64,000 bases of DNA, taken from assembly GCF_002104995.1 (NCBI RefSeq), contig NW_024468249.1, positions 2,046,001-2,110,000 of the forward strand, given 5' to 3'. The position numbers and the translations under genes were made by a program. Below are positions 42,004-52,513 of the stretch, piece after piece (the stretch's first letter is position 1; each line of letters starts with the position of its first letter). Source of the DNA: Linderina pennispora. Lineage: Eukaryota > Kickxellomycota > Kickxellomycetes > Kickxellales > Kickxellaceae. The notes under the pieces are model-generated. The model ran no database searches and was not told the origin of the DNA. It was given only the letters and a program-made list of their open reading frames with translations.

Positions 42004-43161
42004 CTAACAGCGCTCAAAAATATACGTGCGGTACCTCCATGTATCGTTCGCATCGGCGGTCAGCGTCTGCGTAATCGCCTCTGTCTCGGCCGCACCAACC
42101 CTTTCCACCCAGCCAGACAAATCGTCAGCCAGCGTCGTATCGTCCCTCGCTACCAGCCTCAGGCTCCCGATCTTGGCCATCTCGGCCTCGAACGCGCTAA
42201 CCTCCTTTTTGTGTGTCGCACGCAGCGGCGTGGTGACGACAAACCGGGGCGTCACTTTGCCAGATGTTGCCAAAAAATAGTCGGCAAGAATTGGTATTAC
42301 CTTCGCGTGCTCCAGCTCGTACAGCACATCGGCAGCAACCACCAGACTGAATCCGCGCTGCATGCCTGCCACATCGAGCTGGCGTGCTCCCGCAGTGGCT
42401 TCGCGCTGTGCTGTCACATCACTATAGTTCGCTTTGGGAGCCGCCACGCCTGCTTCGGCATTCTGCATCCGCTGAGCCACTTCAAACCAGTCAAGGTGCC
42501 GGATCTGTGCTGTGCCGTCGTCAACGCTGTTGTCTCTGCTGCTCGCTGTCAGCACGTCTAACAGCGACGCCAGGTAGTCAGTCATGACCACCACTCCGCC
42601 CACATGCTGCAGCTCACGGGCAAGCACCATGCCCGCCAGTCCCGTACCACTGCCTAGCTCCAGGCAGCTTGAGAACTGCCTGACGGGGATGTCATGCCGG
42701 GAGATTCTCCGCGCCATCAGTGTAGCAGAGCCCCACGTCTGGCACCCCACGTCTGCTTCGACGAAGCTCGGCTCGTTGATAATGACCCCGGGTAGCTCCT
42801 CTGCATCCGGTCCCCACACTTTCACACTGCGCTTCACCTTCCCTGATGCGCCCTTCCCACAGAGCTCCGCGAGCTGCATGGCTGCTGTGTCCATTATCCA
42901 TGTCCAGTCGTCCGAGTCGCCGACCAGGATGCTGCGCTTTGTGGCCCATTCAATCGAGTGCGTCAGCCACTGAACACAGAACCGCCGCTCAACTGGATCC
43001 TCTATATCCCAGACGTATCCCTCGGGCCACAGGTCGTCTTCGGGCTTGCTGATGCCGCGCTTCTTATCCAGTGTGCCTTGTAGAATGTGCAGCGTGCTAG
43101 TTACGCTGGGAGAAGGGGTGGTAGCTTTGCTGTCAAATGAAGGAGGAACTAGCGTGCTCAT
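42004..43161 (-). CDS. Family 16 (METTL21-type) protein lysine methyltransferase
   Basis: This is an intact 385-residue ORF. The SAM-binding motif I is CLELGSGTGLAGMVLA. An Asp-containing post-I strand follows (VVVMTDYLASLL), then HLDWFEV and the family signature VVAADVLYE (the D-x-x-Y motif next to the substrate site). The segment QTWGSATLMARRI before motif I matches the W-G-x-x motif of the family, whose fungal members methylate lysines on elongation factors and other proteins. A roughly 130-residue N-terminal part includes PEGYVWDIEDPVERRFCVQW. The protein substrate is not predictable. It starts at 43161 with MSTLVPPSFDSK. Confidence 0.85.
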   Translation of the reverse strand: MSTLVPPSFDSKATTPSPSVTSTLHILQGTLDKKRGISKPEDDLWPEGYVWDIEDPVERRFCVQWLTHSIEWATKRSILVGDSDDWTWIMDTAAMQLAELCGKGASGKVKRSVKVWGPDAEELPGVIINEPSFVEADVGCQTWGSATLMARRISRHDIPVRQFSSCLELGSGTGLAGMVLARELQHVGGVVVMTDYLASLLDVLTASSRDNSVDDGTAQIRHLDWFEVAQRMQNAEAGVAAPKANYSDVTAQREATAGARQLDVAGMQRGFSLVVAADVLYELEHAKVIPILADYFLATSGKVTPRFVVTTPLRATHKKEVSAFEAEMAKIGSLRLVARDDTTLADDLSGWVERVGAAETEAITQTLTADANDTWRYRTYIFERC

Positions 43162-43500
43162 TTTTCAAGCTATGTTTCTGGTGCCGGTAGAGGATGCGAA
43201 CTGGATGGTGAGTAACGGACATGATAAAGCAGTATTATTGTTGGCCCGGGCCGTGGTATTTCACCGGTCGCAGCAGCATCCGGATTGCACGGAAAAATTT
43301 TGGGTAGCTTGGAACTATTCATTGTCATTTGTAGTTTCCGAAGCTGACAAAAAGCTGCGTTTATTTTGCAAACCAGCCAAGGCGAAGTCGCTAGGGAGAT
43401 ATGTGCTATCGATTTGAGAAAGTAATTGAACGTGAATGTCTGAAAAATGAAAATGAACAAGTGGTCACAACGACAAGTGCAAGACAGTGCCTCTTCACGT
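43162..43500. other. Short intergenic region
   Basis: No gene is seen. It should contain the promoter of the methyltransferase gene and the 3' end of the proline-rich secreted protein, both on the minus strand. Confidence 0.4.
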
Positions 43501-45945
43501 TCAAGCGTCAACATCCTGAGCACTACTGCCTGGGCGCTTGAGCTTGTACCCAATGTCCATCACAAAGTCTGGCTTTAGCTTGGCATCGACGAGCTTTATC
43601 TTGTCCACCCTCTCAATGGCCTCAGGGCCACCAACCTTCACGTAATTCGCCTTGCCCACTCGCACCGGGCGACTCCGCTGGAACTTGTTGCTCAGCGGCT
43701 TCGGCTTCTCTTGCAAAATGGCTCTGGCAGGCGCCTTGGAAGCTGGGTGCGCTTTGGCCTTACCCAGCGCTTTGGCCTTGCCCAGCGCTTTGGCCTTGGC
43801 GAGCTCGAGCGACTGGAACCGGGACATGATTGCAGCCTTCTGATCCTCTACCTTCATGGCAGGCTTGCGTGTGGTGGTGGCGAGAGCTGCTTTCCGCACT
43901 ATCTTCTTGATCACCTTCTTTTGCGTGACCCGCTCATGGAGCCCCTCGTCATCGTCATTGTCGTAGTCATTGTCGTAGTCATTGTCGTAGTCATTGTCGT
44001 GATCATTGTCTGCGAATGTCGCAGTTGGACCAGCCTCAGGAGAGGCACCGGGCACAGCATATGGGGTCGATGCGGGGGTAGCAGGCGTGGAATAGGGTGT
44101 AGATGTGGACGCAGGTTTAGAGGCGTACGAGGATGTGCGTGTAGGAGCGGGTGTGCCCGAGTACGTGTCCTTGCTGGAATAGTCTGGTTCAGGATCATCA
44201 ACCGACACGATTAGCGGTGGGGCGGTGGTCTCGTTGATAATGTAGCTGGTGATGAAGTTGTACGTGGTATCACCTCCAGTGTCACCATTAGACGAAGGGT
44301 GGTTAGAATAGACACCGCTGGTGCCCATGGAGCGGGTGGTGTAGATCGACCTGGTCGGGTAAGGTGCGCTTGAAATACCAAACTCATCAGAGCTGTTTTC
44401 AGATGACGCGGCTGTAGAGCTGCTTTGTGCGCTGCCACTGCTAAAAGGAGAAGTCGACATACGTGGCACGTTGCCGGTTCCGCCACTGGGTCCACTGCCA
44501 TATGGAGGCGGGCTGGAACTACCACTCTCAGATCCATCACCAGTACCACCTGCCGGGTATCCACCAGTACCACCTGCCGGGTATCCACCAGTACCACCGG
44601 CTGGGTATCCACCGCTGTCACCAGCATCTGGCCCTATACCATACGGCGGCCCATACGGCGTGCTATAAGGCTCTCCATATGGAGGGCTGTATGGTGGTGC
44701 ACCGTAGGGAGGACTATATGGCGGTGCGCCATAGGGAGGTCCGTAGGGAGGTCCGTAGGGAGGTCCGTATGGGCTGCTGTTTGATCCTCCGTACAGGGGA
44801 CTATATGGGCTGTATGGCGCATTATCGTACGGACCATGGTATGGTACCGTTGGGTATGGCCCACCATTAGGGTTGTAGGGAGCAGCTGGATAAGGAACAG
44901 AATCAGGGCTGTAGGGAGGAGCTGGATAGGGACCGAGACCGGGGCCAGAACTGTATGGACCAGAAACTGGAACGGGAACCGGAACCGGAACAGGAACAGG
45001 AGTAGGAACAGGCCCAGGACCAGGACTGGGACCGGGACCGGGACCGGGACTGGGACTGGGACTGGGACTGGGACCATAGGGCCCAGTGGGATACGGCCCA
45101 TTTCCGGAAGAGCTCGTCGAGTGCGAGCCAGTACCATGTTCATACGGGTGATCGCTTGTTTGGCTGGCGGAATAGCTCGTCCCTTTGCTCGACGAGTACG
45201 AAGAGTAGCCGGCGCCAGTAACAGATGAGGTCACTGTTTTTGTCACCGTGCTAACATACGGGGCGCTAGTTGAGTATGCAGCTGCTTCACTTGTGTGGGG
45301 AACAGTAGCAGGGTACACTGATGTCGTGATGGTGATATACGGAAGGAACGGCTCGTTTGTTGCGCAGTACGAAGTGTGAGTGACAATAGGAGGAGGTGGT
45401 GCCTGAGATACCACATATGACGTGGACGTAGCACACCACGATGTTGTACACGCCGGCGCAGCTGTCGATGATGCGCAAACAGCGTCGGCATTGTACGCTG
45501 CGCTCGGTGCTGTGCCGCACGAACAACAGGATCCACAACAGGATGAAATGATAACATACTCAGTCGTGGTATACGTCTCCAGGAGCGAATCGTCTTCGGT
45601 CTCTGTTGTTGTCTCGGTATACTCGATGTACTCGGATGTGTTAATGGACATGATGTCGTCTGAAATGCCGTCAGGTGCGTTGTATTTCTGGCCATGCGCG
45701 CTGCCGACACCTCCCTGTGGTGCCTGCCCTTCGTATTCAGCCTCAGAAACGGCCAATGCCTTGCCCCGGGCAACCTGTGGATAATGTGCCTGGATTGGAC
45801 GGGCGCCTGTGTGATCCTGTGTGGACCAGCCATTTCGTGCCCAAGGGACAGGCACCCGATCTATATCATTGGGCCAGTTGGGCGGCAGGTCGGCGTACCC
45901 AGACGCCAGCATAGCCACCAGAGTAACCAAAGATCCAACTTTCAT
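43501..45945 (-). CDS. Large proline/glycine/tyrosine-rich secreted protein with basic tail
   Basis: Start ATG 45945 is chosen (MKVGSLVTLVAMLASGYADL, signal peptide); upstream codons in the same frame lack that logic. The 814-residue product has a unique N-part and a Cys cluster (SSCCGSCCSCG plus four further Cys). Next come Ser/Thr-rich linkers, a PSPSPSPGPGPGP / VPVPVPVPV tract, a repeat-rich domain (YGPPYGPPYGAPPYSPPYG, then three GTGGYPAG units from a 24-base repeat at about 44545-44610), a Ser-rich part and a DNDYDN run. It ends in a strongly basic tail (KKVIKKIVRKAALATTTRKP, KAKALGKAKALGKAKAHP). There is no GPI or membrane signal. This looks like a wall or matrix protein whose basic tail may bind polyanions; that role is inferred. 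Confidence 0.7.
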   Translation of the reverse strand: MKVGSLVTLVAMLASGYADLPPNWPNDIDRVPVPWARNGWSTQDHTGARPIQAHYPQVARGKALAVSEAEYEGQAPQGGVGSAHGQKYNAPDGISDDIMSINTSEYIEYTETTTETEDDSLLETYTTTEYVIISSCCGSCCSCGTAPSAAYNADAVCASSTAAPACTTSWCATSTSYVVSQAPPPPIVTHTSYCATNEPFLPYITITTSVYPATVPHTSEAAAYSTSAPYVSTVTKTVTSSVTGAGYSSYSSSKGTSYSASQTSDHPYEHGTGSHSTSSSGNGPYPTGPYGPSPSPSPSPGPGPGPSPGPGPVPTPVPVPVPVPVPVSGPYSSGPGLGPYPAPPYSPDSVPYPAAPYNPNGGPYPTVPYHGPYDNAPYSPYSPLYGGSNSSPYGPPYGPPYGPPYGAPPYSPPYGAPPYSPPYGEPYSTPYGPPYGIGPDAGDSGGYPAGGTGGYPAGGTGGYPAGGTGDGSESGSSSPPPYGSGPSGGTGNVPRMSTSPFSSGSAQSSSTAASSENSSDEFGISSAPYPTRSIYTTRSMGTSGVYSNHPSSNGDTGGDTTYNFITSYIINETTAPPLIVSVDDPEPDYSSKDTYSGTPAPTRTSSYASKPASTSTPYSTPATPASTPYAVPGASPEAGPTATFADNDHDNDYDNDYDNDYDNDDDEGLHERVTQKKVIKKIVRKAALATTTRKPAMKVEDQKAAIMSRFQSLELAKAKALGKAKALGKAKAHPASKAPARAILQEKPKPLSNKFQRSRPVRVGKANYVKVGGPEAIERVDKIKLVDAKLKPDFVMDIGYKLKRPGSSAQDVDA

Positions 45946-46851
45946 TAAAGGGTATGTATGCGAGGTATGGAAAGGGACAGTATTATACCAAGTTGTAGCA
46001 GGTATCAATTAGAGGCGTATAACGATCGAGTTGATAAAGAAACGCTCATAAATAGTAAAATAGAGAATGATATGGTCAGTGGTGCAAGAGAATGCAGGCG
46101 ACTATGAGATTAGGTAGACTAGTGTAGAGTGGACAAGTATGCGCAAGCCTTATTCACGGGATTTGAGTCAGACCAGTTGGTATATATCAGAACTGTCTCA
46201 AATTCAGTGTGTTTGACGGACCTCATGATAAGTTTGATATGTCTGTACTCCACGCAATAGAAGAACCACATCCATACCTACATTGTTTTACCTAAAGTAC
46301 GGAGGATATTGACCTGGAGAAATAGGCTTTATGAAAACAGGAGGCAAGCTGTGTTCTCAGTCTTCCTGTCTGAGAATCTCCACAGAAACATGAATACCCC
46401 AGATACGCGTGCAAGCAAATACCCAGGCTGGTGGATTAAACCATTCGAACAATTATTACATCGTGTGAGTTAGCAATATCGGAGAAATACCGCAAATCTA
46501 CAACACTGGCTTGTCTAAATGTCCTGAAAAACAGAAAATCATAGCAGATGGTGCTCTCCATGCCCGGATGGAGATAGACCGGAGAGTATAAGATGTAATT
46601 TATATGGATGTCGGGTATTTCGGATGGCGAGTCCCAACACATAAGAGCAGCTCTAAATGCGTATAACCCATGGGAAAGTTTGTTGACACATTCTGAAAAG
46701 CTCCTTTGGCAGCAAGGCAGACCGAGTGCCAATATCTCTATTGAGAGGATATGTGGTGTGACGTGATATAGGGTATATTAGGAGTAGCGAAATTAAAAAG
46801 AATGACATTAAGACAGGATAACGAGCGGCGCACTTGTCATTCAGGACTAGT
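45946..46851. other. No recognisable gene
   Basis: Short frames only. The left side includes the promoter region of the minus-strand secreted protein gene. Confidence 0.4.
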
Positions 46852-47010
46852 CTATCCAAACAGGCTCTTGAGGCAGCTTTCAGTGGTCCGCTCGATCTGG
46901 CGGTACTTGGCGGTGCTGGCGGTCTCAGAATATGTAGTAGTCACCGACTGATCAGCAGGTGCAGCATTAGCAACAATAGCGAGGAGAAGGGCTGGAGCAA
47001 GGAATTTCAT
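46852..47010 (-). CDS. 52-residue secreted microprotein
   Basis: This short ORF runs from ATG 47010 to TAG at 46852-46854. It begins MKFLAPALLLAIVANAAPAD, a textbook signal peptide with likely cleavage after ANA, followed by a 35-residue mature part (QSVTTTYSETASTAKYRQIE and on to CLKSLFG) with a single Cys. A TATAAAAGGC element on the coding strand at 47160-47151 lies about 140 bases upstream of the ATG, at the right distance for a promoter with a leader of about 110 bases. It resembles the starts of the other small secreted proteins in this region (MKFTLL, MRLVAT, MKVGSL). Function is unknown; a small effector or wall peptide is possible. Confidence 0.6.
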   Translation of the reverse strand: MKFLAPALLLAIVANAAPADQSVTTTYSETASTAKYRQIERTTESCLKSLFG

Positions 47011-47150
47011 TGCTGGCGGATAGATGAGTTGGATGGTAAACGCGGGAAGGATAGAGGATAGAGGATAGAGGCTGTATCACGAGTAGCTGGCTGTTGGTTC
47101 TATTGGTGCCGTTGGTGAGGGATTCTGTTTGGAGACTAAGCATGAACCAT

Positions 47151-47160
47151 GCCTTTTATA
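47151..47160 (-). promoter_or_regulatory. TATA box of the microprotein gene
   Basis: The coding-strand sequence TATAAAAGGC fits a strong TATA box and is the only such element in the 300 bases upstream of the 52-codon ORF. Confidence 0.5.
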
Positions 47161-47834
47161 GCAGTGGACTAGTGATATTGCCGAGGTTGGTGGGCTGCTA
47201 GATCCAGTTTCTAGGATTGTAAAAGCAGTTTTATGTGCATTTTAGAATTATATCCAGGCACTGGGGTGATATTGTTGCCAATGGGGACTGTAAGCAACGT
47301 GGTGGTGTCATTTAGTACGCGATCGACTTGATCCGCATGCCAAACATCGGGCTTTGCCGTGGCATATCGCCTGAGATTTCATGGCAGGTCTTGCTATACA
47401 AGTAAATGCTACAATGACTTGTGCTAACAGCCGGCCAAGCCATTGGCAGCCGCATATGTGCCAAGAACTTGATGCTGCATTTCAAACCATTGCTGCTTAT
47501 TATTGGCAGCACTGCCAGGACAACAGCTCCGCCGCAGTACTGAGATTTGCGCCCATCGGCAGCGCACAAGCTATTGAAAGGGTGTGTTCATACTGCCACG
47601 GCGGTCTGGCCTGGAAGCCAACCAGCACAAACACCTGTTCTAAGAATAGCTGCTGGTTACGCGCACTTACAGGGCCGCCATTAGTGTGATCATTTAATAC
47701 GGTAATCACACCATGTCAATGACGTCGAGGGTGGCACCAAGACTCAGTACGGGGTACTCAGGGAACTAGCCAAGAATGAGCCGCAAAATACGCACTTTTG
47801 TCTCCAAAGTCAACTCTATCGCATTTATCTCACA
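47161..47834. other. Intergenic region before the metallopeptidase gene
   Basis: A 102-codon plus frame at 47381-47689 has no features that support it. The rest is promoter and leader sequence of the gene starting at 47835. Confidence 0.35.
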
Positions 47835-50633
47835 ATGTCCACATTTGACAATCTCAGGTCAAAGTTTGAGAAGCTGGGCGTCACGGGCGGTTCTCGCAGT
47901 ATCGACCGCGACAAGCAACAGCCACCGCCGGTCCCTTCGTCCAACACGAAGCCGCCACAGTATAGCAATCAGGGATATCCAGCGCAACCACCCCCGAACC
48001 AGGGTTACCCACCAAACCAGGGTTATCCTCAGCCAGTGTACCCGCCTCCACCGGGCGATTTTGGTCCAGGAGGATTCTTTATGCCGCCGGCACCGCAGCA
48101 GCAGCCTGGATACGGCCAGGGCTACTATGGCGGATACCCTGGTCCTCAGGGGATGTCTGCGTATCCAGGTGGCCAGTATCCACCGCCACCACCTCAGAAT
48201 CAGCAATGGCAGGGCCAGCCGCCCCCGTATTGGCAGGGTCAGAGCGTGCCGTACCCACCGCCGGGTGGCAATGGCGGATACCCGCCACCACAGCAGGGGC
48301 CTCCCTCCCAGAACAGCACTCCCTCTCAGCAAGGCCCTCCTTCTCAGCAGGGCGCTCCACCGTTGTCGGCACCCGGCGATGGACCTCCGCCTAAACCTCG
48401 GCGGACGAGCAACGGCCCACCACCAACCCAAGATACCCAGCATCAGTCACGTGGCGGCGATGCAAGGCATCATGCGCCTGCAGGCAGTAGCCTTGGGCAG
48501 AGCCTCGGCTCGTTTTCCAGCGACCAAGTGCCGCCCGGAATTCCACTGCCGCTGGACCAGCATGACATCCAGCCGGAGACGGCTGACGGCGAGAAGAAAC
48601 ACCATCGCAAGCGGCGCGACGACAGGCGGCCTGATCAGCAGATGGAGTTCCTGAATGTCAAGCATGAGGAGCTTGTGCACCAGCGGTTCCTGATTGTGTA
48701 CGGGCAGGTACCGGGGCTGCGCACCAGCAGCGAAGACAAGATCGTGGTTCACCACCCGTACTTCCCACCCCTTACGTTCCCAGCCATTGACGGGTTCTTC
48801 AAGGTGCTGGTGGAGCTGGAGAACGGCGACAACAACTTGCGTTTCGACTACCGACAGGGCGGCGAGATAGCCAGCCAGGGCACGCTGTGCATCAAGATGA
48901 TGCCATATCTGGACAAGCCACCGCTCAACCTGGCGGTGATTGTCGGCAGAGACTCGCAGGGCGTGTTTGACGCGCCACCCGACGCGCGTGGCCCGGGCAT
49001 CAGCGACTTGGACGCGGCAGTACGCAAGTTTCGGTGCTGCGCATACCTGTGGCAGGCGTACATAGCCGAGCAGCTCTACCGCAACGGATTCGGGCGACGC
49101 ACGTTCCGGCTCGACGAGTCGTATGAGCCGGATACGATGGCCAAGGACAATGTGCCGCGGATGACGGCGCGCGTGCATGTGGTGCGGTCCAAGCGCACGG
49201 TGGCCGAGATCCAGGACAAGGAGCGTGCGCAGCAGTGGAACCCGCCGCCCGGCTACAAGCGCAAGACCGACGAATCGCAGTTCAGCATTGCCAACGAGGC
49301 GTTGGATGACTACGGGGCATTCAAGGACAAGCACTATGTTGTGTGCTTGTCGGTGGACTCGCGCTGGGACCCCGAGCTCGGCGTGATCCTCGGCCATGCC
49401 GCACTGGGCGGTGGTGTGGGCAACCGCCGGCTGGGCGTGTTCGGCTCACATACCACACACGCGTGGCCTGGCAACGCCGAGGAGGTTGCGGCCAAGTTCC
49501 TGGACACAACCAAGACCGACACGCGCTACCTGGCCAACGACTGCAACGAGTGCGGTGAGTACTGGCGTGCGGCCAACATCGGCATGGGTGCGTTTCTGCA
49601 TGAGGCCGGCCATCTGCTGACGCTGGCCCACACTCCCTCAGGCATCATGTCGCGCGGCTTCAACTTTTACAACCGCACGTTCATGGCGCGCGCGCCTGAC
49701 ATGGCCGGCCCGGTGCGCCAGCGCGATGAGAGCGGCTCGCACTGGCACCGTACCGACGTCATCCGCCTGCGACACCACCCGTGCCTGCGCCTGCCCACAG
49801 ACCCGCCGCTGGAGAAAGGTGAGACGGAGGAGAGCGGCTTCGAGGCCCTGCCTACCGAGGATGGCCTGCTATTGCAGTGCGCTGCGGGTATCACCATGAT
49901 CGAAGTGTGGGTCAATGACCACTACCGCTGCCACCGCGAGTACACCGTCGAGAACCTCGAGCGCCGCCGCAACGGCGCCGTGCCAGCGGCACCAGACGAG
50001 ATGGTCTGCGCCCACCCGCGCTCGATCCTCGTCAACCTGGGCGCCTGGAAGGGCTGGGCTGGCGGCTGGTCCAGCACTGATAAGCTGCAGCTTGTGCTGA
50101 CTTCGCGCAGCACCGACACCGACACGCTCGAAGACATTGGCGCCCTGATGAACGACAGATCGCGCCGCGACCGCGACGGCATCCTTGTATTCCAATCTAA
50201 CCAGCTAGGCAAGGGCCAGATGAAGGACTCGCAGAGATTCGACGCCCTGTTTGCCGGCAAGGATATGCCGCGCTCGTCCCTGCCCAAGCTGCGCTGCATT
50301 GAGCTGCGCGCCGGCCAGTTCGTCGACGGATTCATCCTACACATGGACGATGGCTCGAGCTTCCCCGTAGGCAAGTGCCAAGGCGGCCACCGCTCCGAGG
50401 TGCTCATTGCGCCTGACGACGACCTGGACCATGTTGTGGTGCGCTCGGGCTGGTGGATTGACGGACTGGAGTTCGTCACCCGCAAGGGCCACCGCAGCGG
50501 CTGGAAGGGCGGAAGCGGCGGAAGCGAGCATATCCTAAAGCCCCCGCAGGGGTATGGCTGGATGGGCATTTCCGGCAGCGGCGCAGGCTGGCTTGACTCC
50601 ATTTCGATGCACTATGCAAAGCTACACCAGTAG
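47835..50633 (+). CDS. Zinc metallopeptidase (YIL108W-like) with Pro/Gln-rich head and jacalin-type C-terminus
   Basis: This is an intact 932-residue ORF. Residues about 25-190 are Pro/Gln/Tyr/Gly-rich and disordered (NQGYPPNQGYPQPVYPPPP). The following ~480 residues match the fungal putative metallopeptidase family typified by yeast YIL108W. The zinc site is LHEAGHLLTLAH with His589, Glu590, His593 and His599, i.e. HExxHxxxxxH spacing like metzincins, followed by SGIMSRGF as a possible Met-turn (Met605). From about residue 775 a jacalin-like beta-prism region is visible (RCIELRAGQFVDGFILHMDD, HVVVRSGWWIDGLEFVT, GWLDSISMHYA), probably carbohydrate-binding. No signal peptide is seen, so cytosolic or unconventional location is likely. 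Substrate is unknown. A 60-base leader with tttatctcacaATG precedes it. Confidence 0.85.
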   Translation: MSTFDNLRSKFEKLGVTGGSRSIDRDKQQPPPVPSSNTKPPQYSNQGYPAQPPPNQGYPPNQGYPQPVYPPPPGDFGPGGFFMPPAPQQQPGYGQGYYGGYPGPQGMSAYPGGQYPPPPPQNQQWQGQPPPYWQGQSVPYPPPGGNGGYPPPQQGPPSQNSTPSQQGPPSQQGAPPLSAPGDGPPPKPRRTSNGPPPTQDTQHQSRGGDARHHAPAGSSLGQSLGSFSSDQVPPGIPLPLDQHDIQPETADGEKKHHRKRRDDRRPDQQMEFLNVKHEELVHQRFLIVYGQVPGLRTSSEDKIVVHHPYFPPLTFPAIDGFFKVLVELENGDNNLRFDYRQGGEIASQGTLCIKMMPYLDKPPLNLAVIVGRDSQGVFDAPPDARGPGISDLDAAVRKFRCCAYLWQAYIAEQLYRNGFGRRTFRLDESYEPDTMAKDNVPRMTARVHVVRSKRTVAEIQDKERAQQWNPPPGYKRKTDESQFSIANEALDDYGAFKDKHYVVCLSVDSRWDPELGVILGHAALGGGVGNRRLGVFGSHTTHAWPGNAEEVAAKFLDTTKTDTRYLANDCNECGEYWRAANIGMGAFLHEAGHLLTLAHTPSGIMSRGFNFYNRTFMARAPDMAGPVRQRDESGSHWHRTDVIRLRHHPCLRLPTDPPLEKGETEESGFEALPTEDGLLLQCAAGITMIEVWVNDHYRCHREYTVENLERRRNGAVPAAPDEMVCAHPRSILVNLGAWKGWAGGWSSTDKLQLVLTSRSTDTDTLEDIGALMNDRSRRDRDGILVFQSNQLGKGQMKDSQRFDALFAGKDMPRSSLPKLRCIELRAGQFVDGFILHMDDGSSFPVGKCQGGHRSEVLIAPDDDLDHVVVRSGWWIDGLEFVTRKGHRSGWKGGSGGSEHILKPPQGYGWMGISGSGAGWLDSISMHYAKLHQ

Positions 50634-51015
50634 CACTTCTTTCTGCATGTAGGTTGCACCATTCAGCAATAGTAGCACCGTACATATTATAGTGTGGGTG
50701 GTGGAGTGGAGAACATGCGCTTGAGGGGGTAAATGTGGCAGTAGATACACGTCTGTCGCCCGGTGGAGCATGGCTGCTGGTGCTCAATTCCCAGCCGTAT
50801 ACAGGCAGACCTGGTTGAAGAAAGAAAGCCACACGCACATTGGGAGAAAGCGAGGCCAGCAGACTGTATTTGTTGTTTACACAAAGCAGCCCAGCCCGCG
50901 AGTTTCCCAGAGAGCGCCAGAATAAAAACAAGCAGCTATCTGTCCCGGAAACTGTCCTCCAGCCTCTACAGCGCGCATGCGATTTTGCTCTATTATCACA
51001 ACTCGAGACATCAAT
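50634..51015. other. Short intergenic region
   Basis: No gene is seen. It contains the 3' end of the metallopeptidase gene and the promoter and leader of the plus-strand transporter gene. A minus frame overlapping this stretch (50476-50931) has no supporting features. Confidence 0.4.
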
Positions 51016-52513
51016 ATGACTCCTCCTAATGGCACCACTACCAGTAGCCCTCGCATATCATCGTCGTCGTCTGTGTTTGCTGCTTCACAGATATCGTCCG
51101 CCCTACTCGGCAGCCCTGAAACAGAGAAGGCACTAATCTCCAAAGACAGTAGCGATTCCGGCGATGGCCAGTTCCATATCAGTGACGACGATGCGGGGAA
51201 GGGTTCATCGCTCAGCGCCTTTTTGAACATCATGTAAGTGCTGTCCTGAAACCACTGAATTGCATTCACAAAAGACAGTGCAGAGGAATTAAGCGCAAGC
51301 AGCCTTCAATAGATGTGTGGCCATCGGCGTAGGATCTCTGCAGCTCTCGTATACGCTCCGGCAGAGCGGTTGGGTTGGCCTCTTGTTTGTATTCGTTGCT
51401 GGCACCGTTGCATTCATCACCTCCATAATTACTGTCCGGTGTATGTATCTGAAGGCGGGCGGCGGGAAAATCAGCGGGTTCCACGAAATCGGACTCGAGG
51501 CCTTTGGCAAGCCTGGCTATTACATCGTGTCTGCCTTCAACATGCTCGGCATTATCGGCTCTGTCGGCATCTATGCCATCCTCTCTGCCAACAACATCTC
51601 CGAGATGCTTGCACGAGTGAACATCCACCTGAGCTCGCGCTTTCTGATGCTCATTACCACCGCTACTATGTGCATTCCAACGCTGCTTACGCGGACGCTG
51701 GGAGAGACGTTCCTGGTCAGCCTGATCGGCACTGCCACCTCAATCATAGCCACGCTGATAGTTATTGTCATGGCAATAGTTTACCCGATTCGCAATGGCG
51801 AGATGCACATCAGCAGTAACGTCGCGCACTCAAGTCCGATCCACCATTTTGCAGCCTTGCCTAGCGGCTTTGCTGTCTCGCTTTCCACCATGTCATTTGC
51901 ATACGTTGGATCTACAATTGTCCCCCACCTGGAGAGTGGCATGCGGCACCCAGAGAAGTTTGGTAGAGTATTTGGTTCTGCGCTTTTCGTCGTCACCTGC
52001 ATCTACGTGGTCATGGCATCGACCGGATACAGCGCATATGGTGATAGGACGCTGTCGCCAATAACCCTAAATTTCCCAAGGACATGGCCGACGTTACTCG
52101 CAGATATATGTATTACCATTCATGTGCTGTTTGCTGGCCCGCTGTTTCTGGTACAGATGGCACTGGAAATTGAGAGCGGCCTTGATATCGCCAGCAAGGG
52201 CAAGCGGGCCGAAGTCATTTGGCGTCTGTGCGTTCGGATTGGTGCTGCGTTGGTTATCCTGGGCATGGCAGAGGCTCTGCCTTTCTTTGAGGATGTCATT
52301 TCGCTTGTCAGCGCACTAACCAGCCCGGTTCTTGTCTATCTGACACCAATTGCAGCATATATCAAGCTGAAGGGTTGGCGTAATATCCGCAAGCGCTCTC
52401 TGCTGGGCCTGATGCTGCTGCTGGCGTTTGGTATTGTTGTCAGTGCATTTGGGCTTGCTGAAACTATCCGGGCCATTGTCGGCGATTTTAGAAATGAGAA
52501 ATTAAGCACATAG
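51016..52513 (+). CDS. Vacuolar-type amino acid transporter (AAAP/AVT family), two exons
   Basis: The gene is exon 51016-51233 joined to exon 51313-52513, removing a 79-base intron with a GTAAGT donor and a CAATAG acceptor. The join restores LNIICVAIGVGSLQLSYTL, the usual first membrane helix of amino acid/auxin permeases (compare the family pattern N-I-x-x-x-x-x-G-x-G-x-L-x-L-P-Y). The product is 472 residues with about 11 hydrophobic helices, including GLLFVFVAGTVAFITSIITV and SFAYVGSTIVPHLESGM. The N-terminal ~60 residues are a Ser/Thr-rich cytoplasmic tail, as in AVT proteins. It probably moves neutral amino acids across the vacuolar membrane; direction and substrate are not readable. ATG 51016 is in frame and followed by MTPPNGTTTSSPRISSS. 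Confidence 0.85.
51234..51312 (+). other. Intron of the AVT-like gene
   Basis: It begins GTAAGTGC and ends TTCAATAG. It is 79 bases, phase 2, and gives a useful model for the intron length and signals to expect in the other split genes of this window. Confidence 0.85.
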
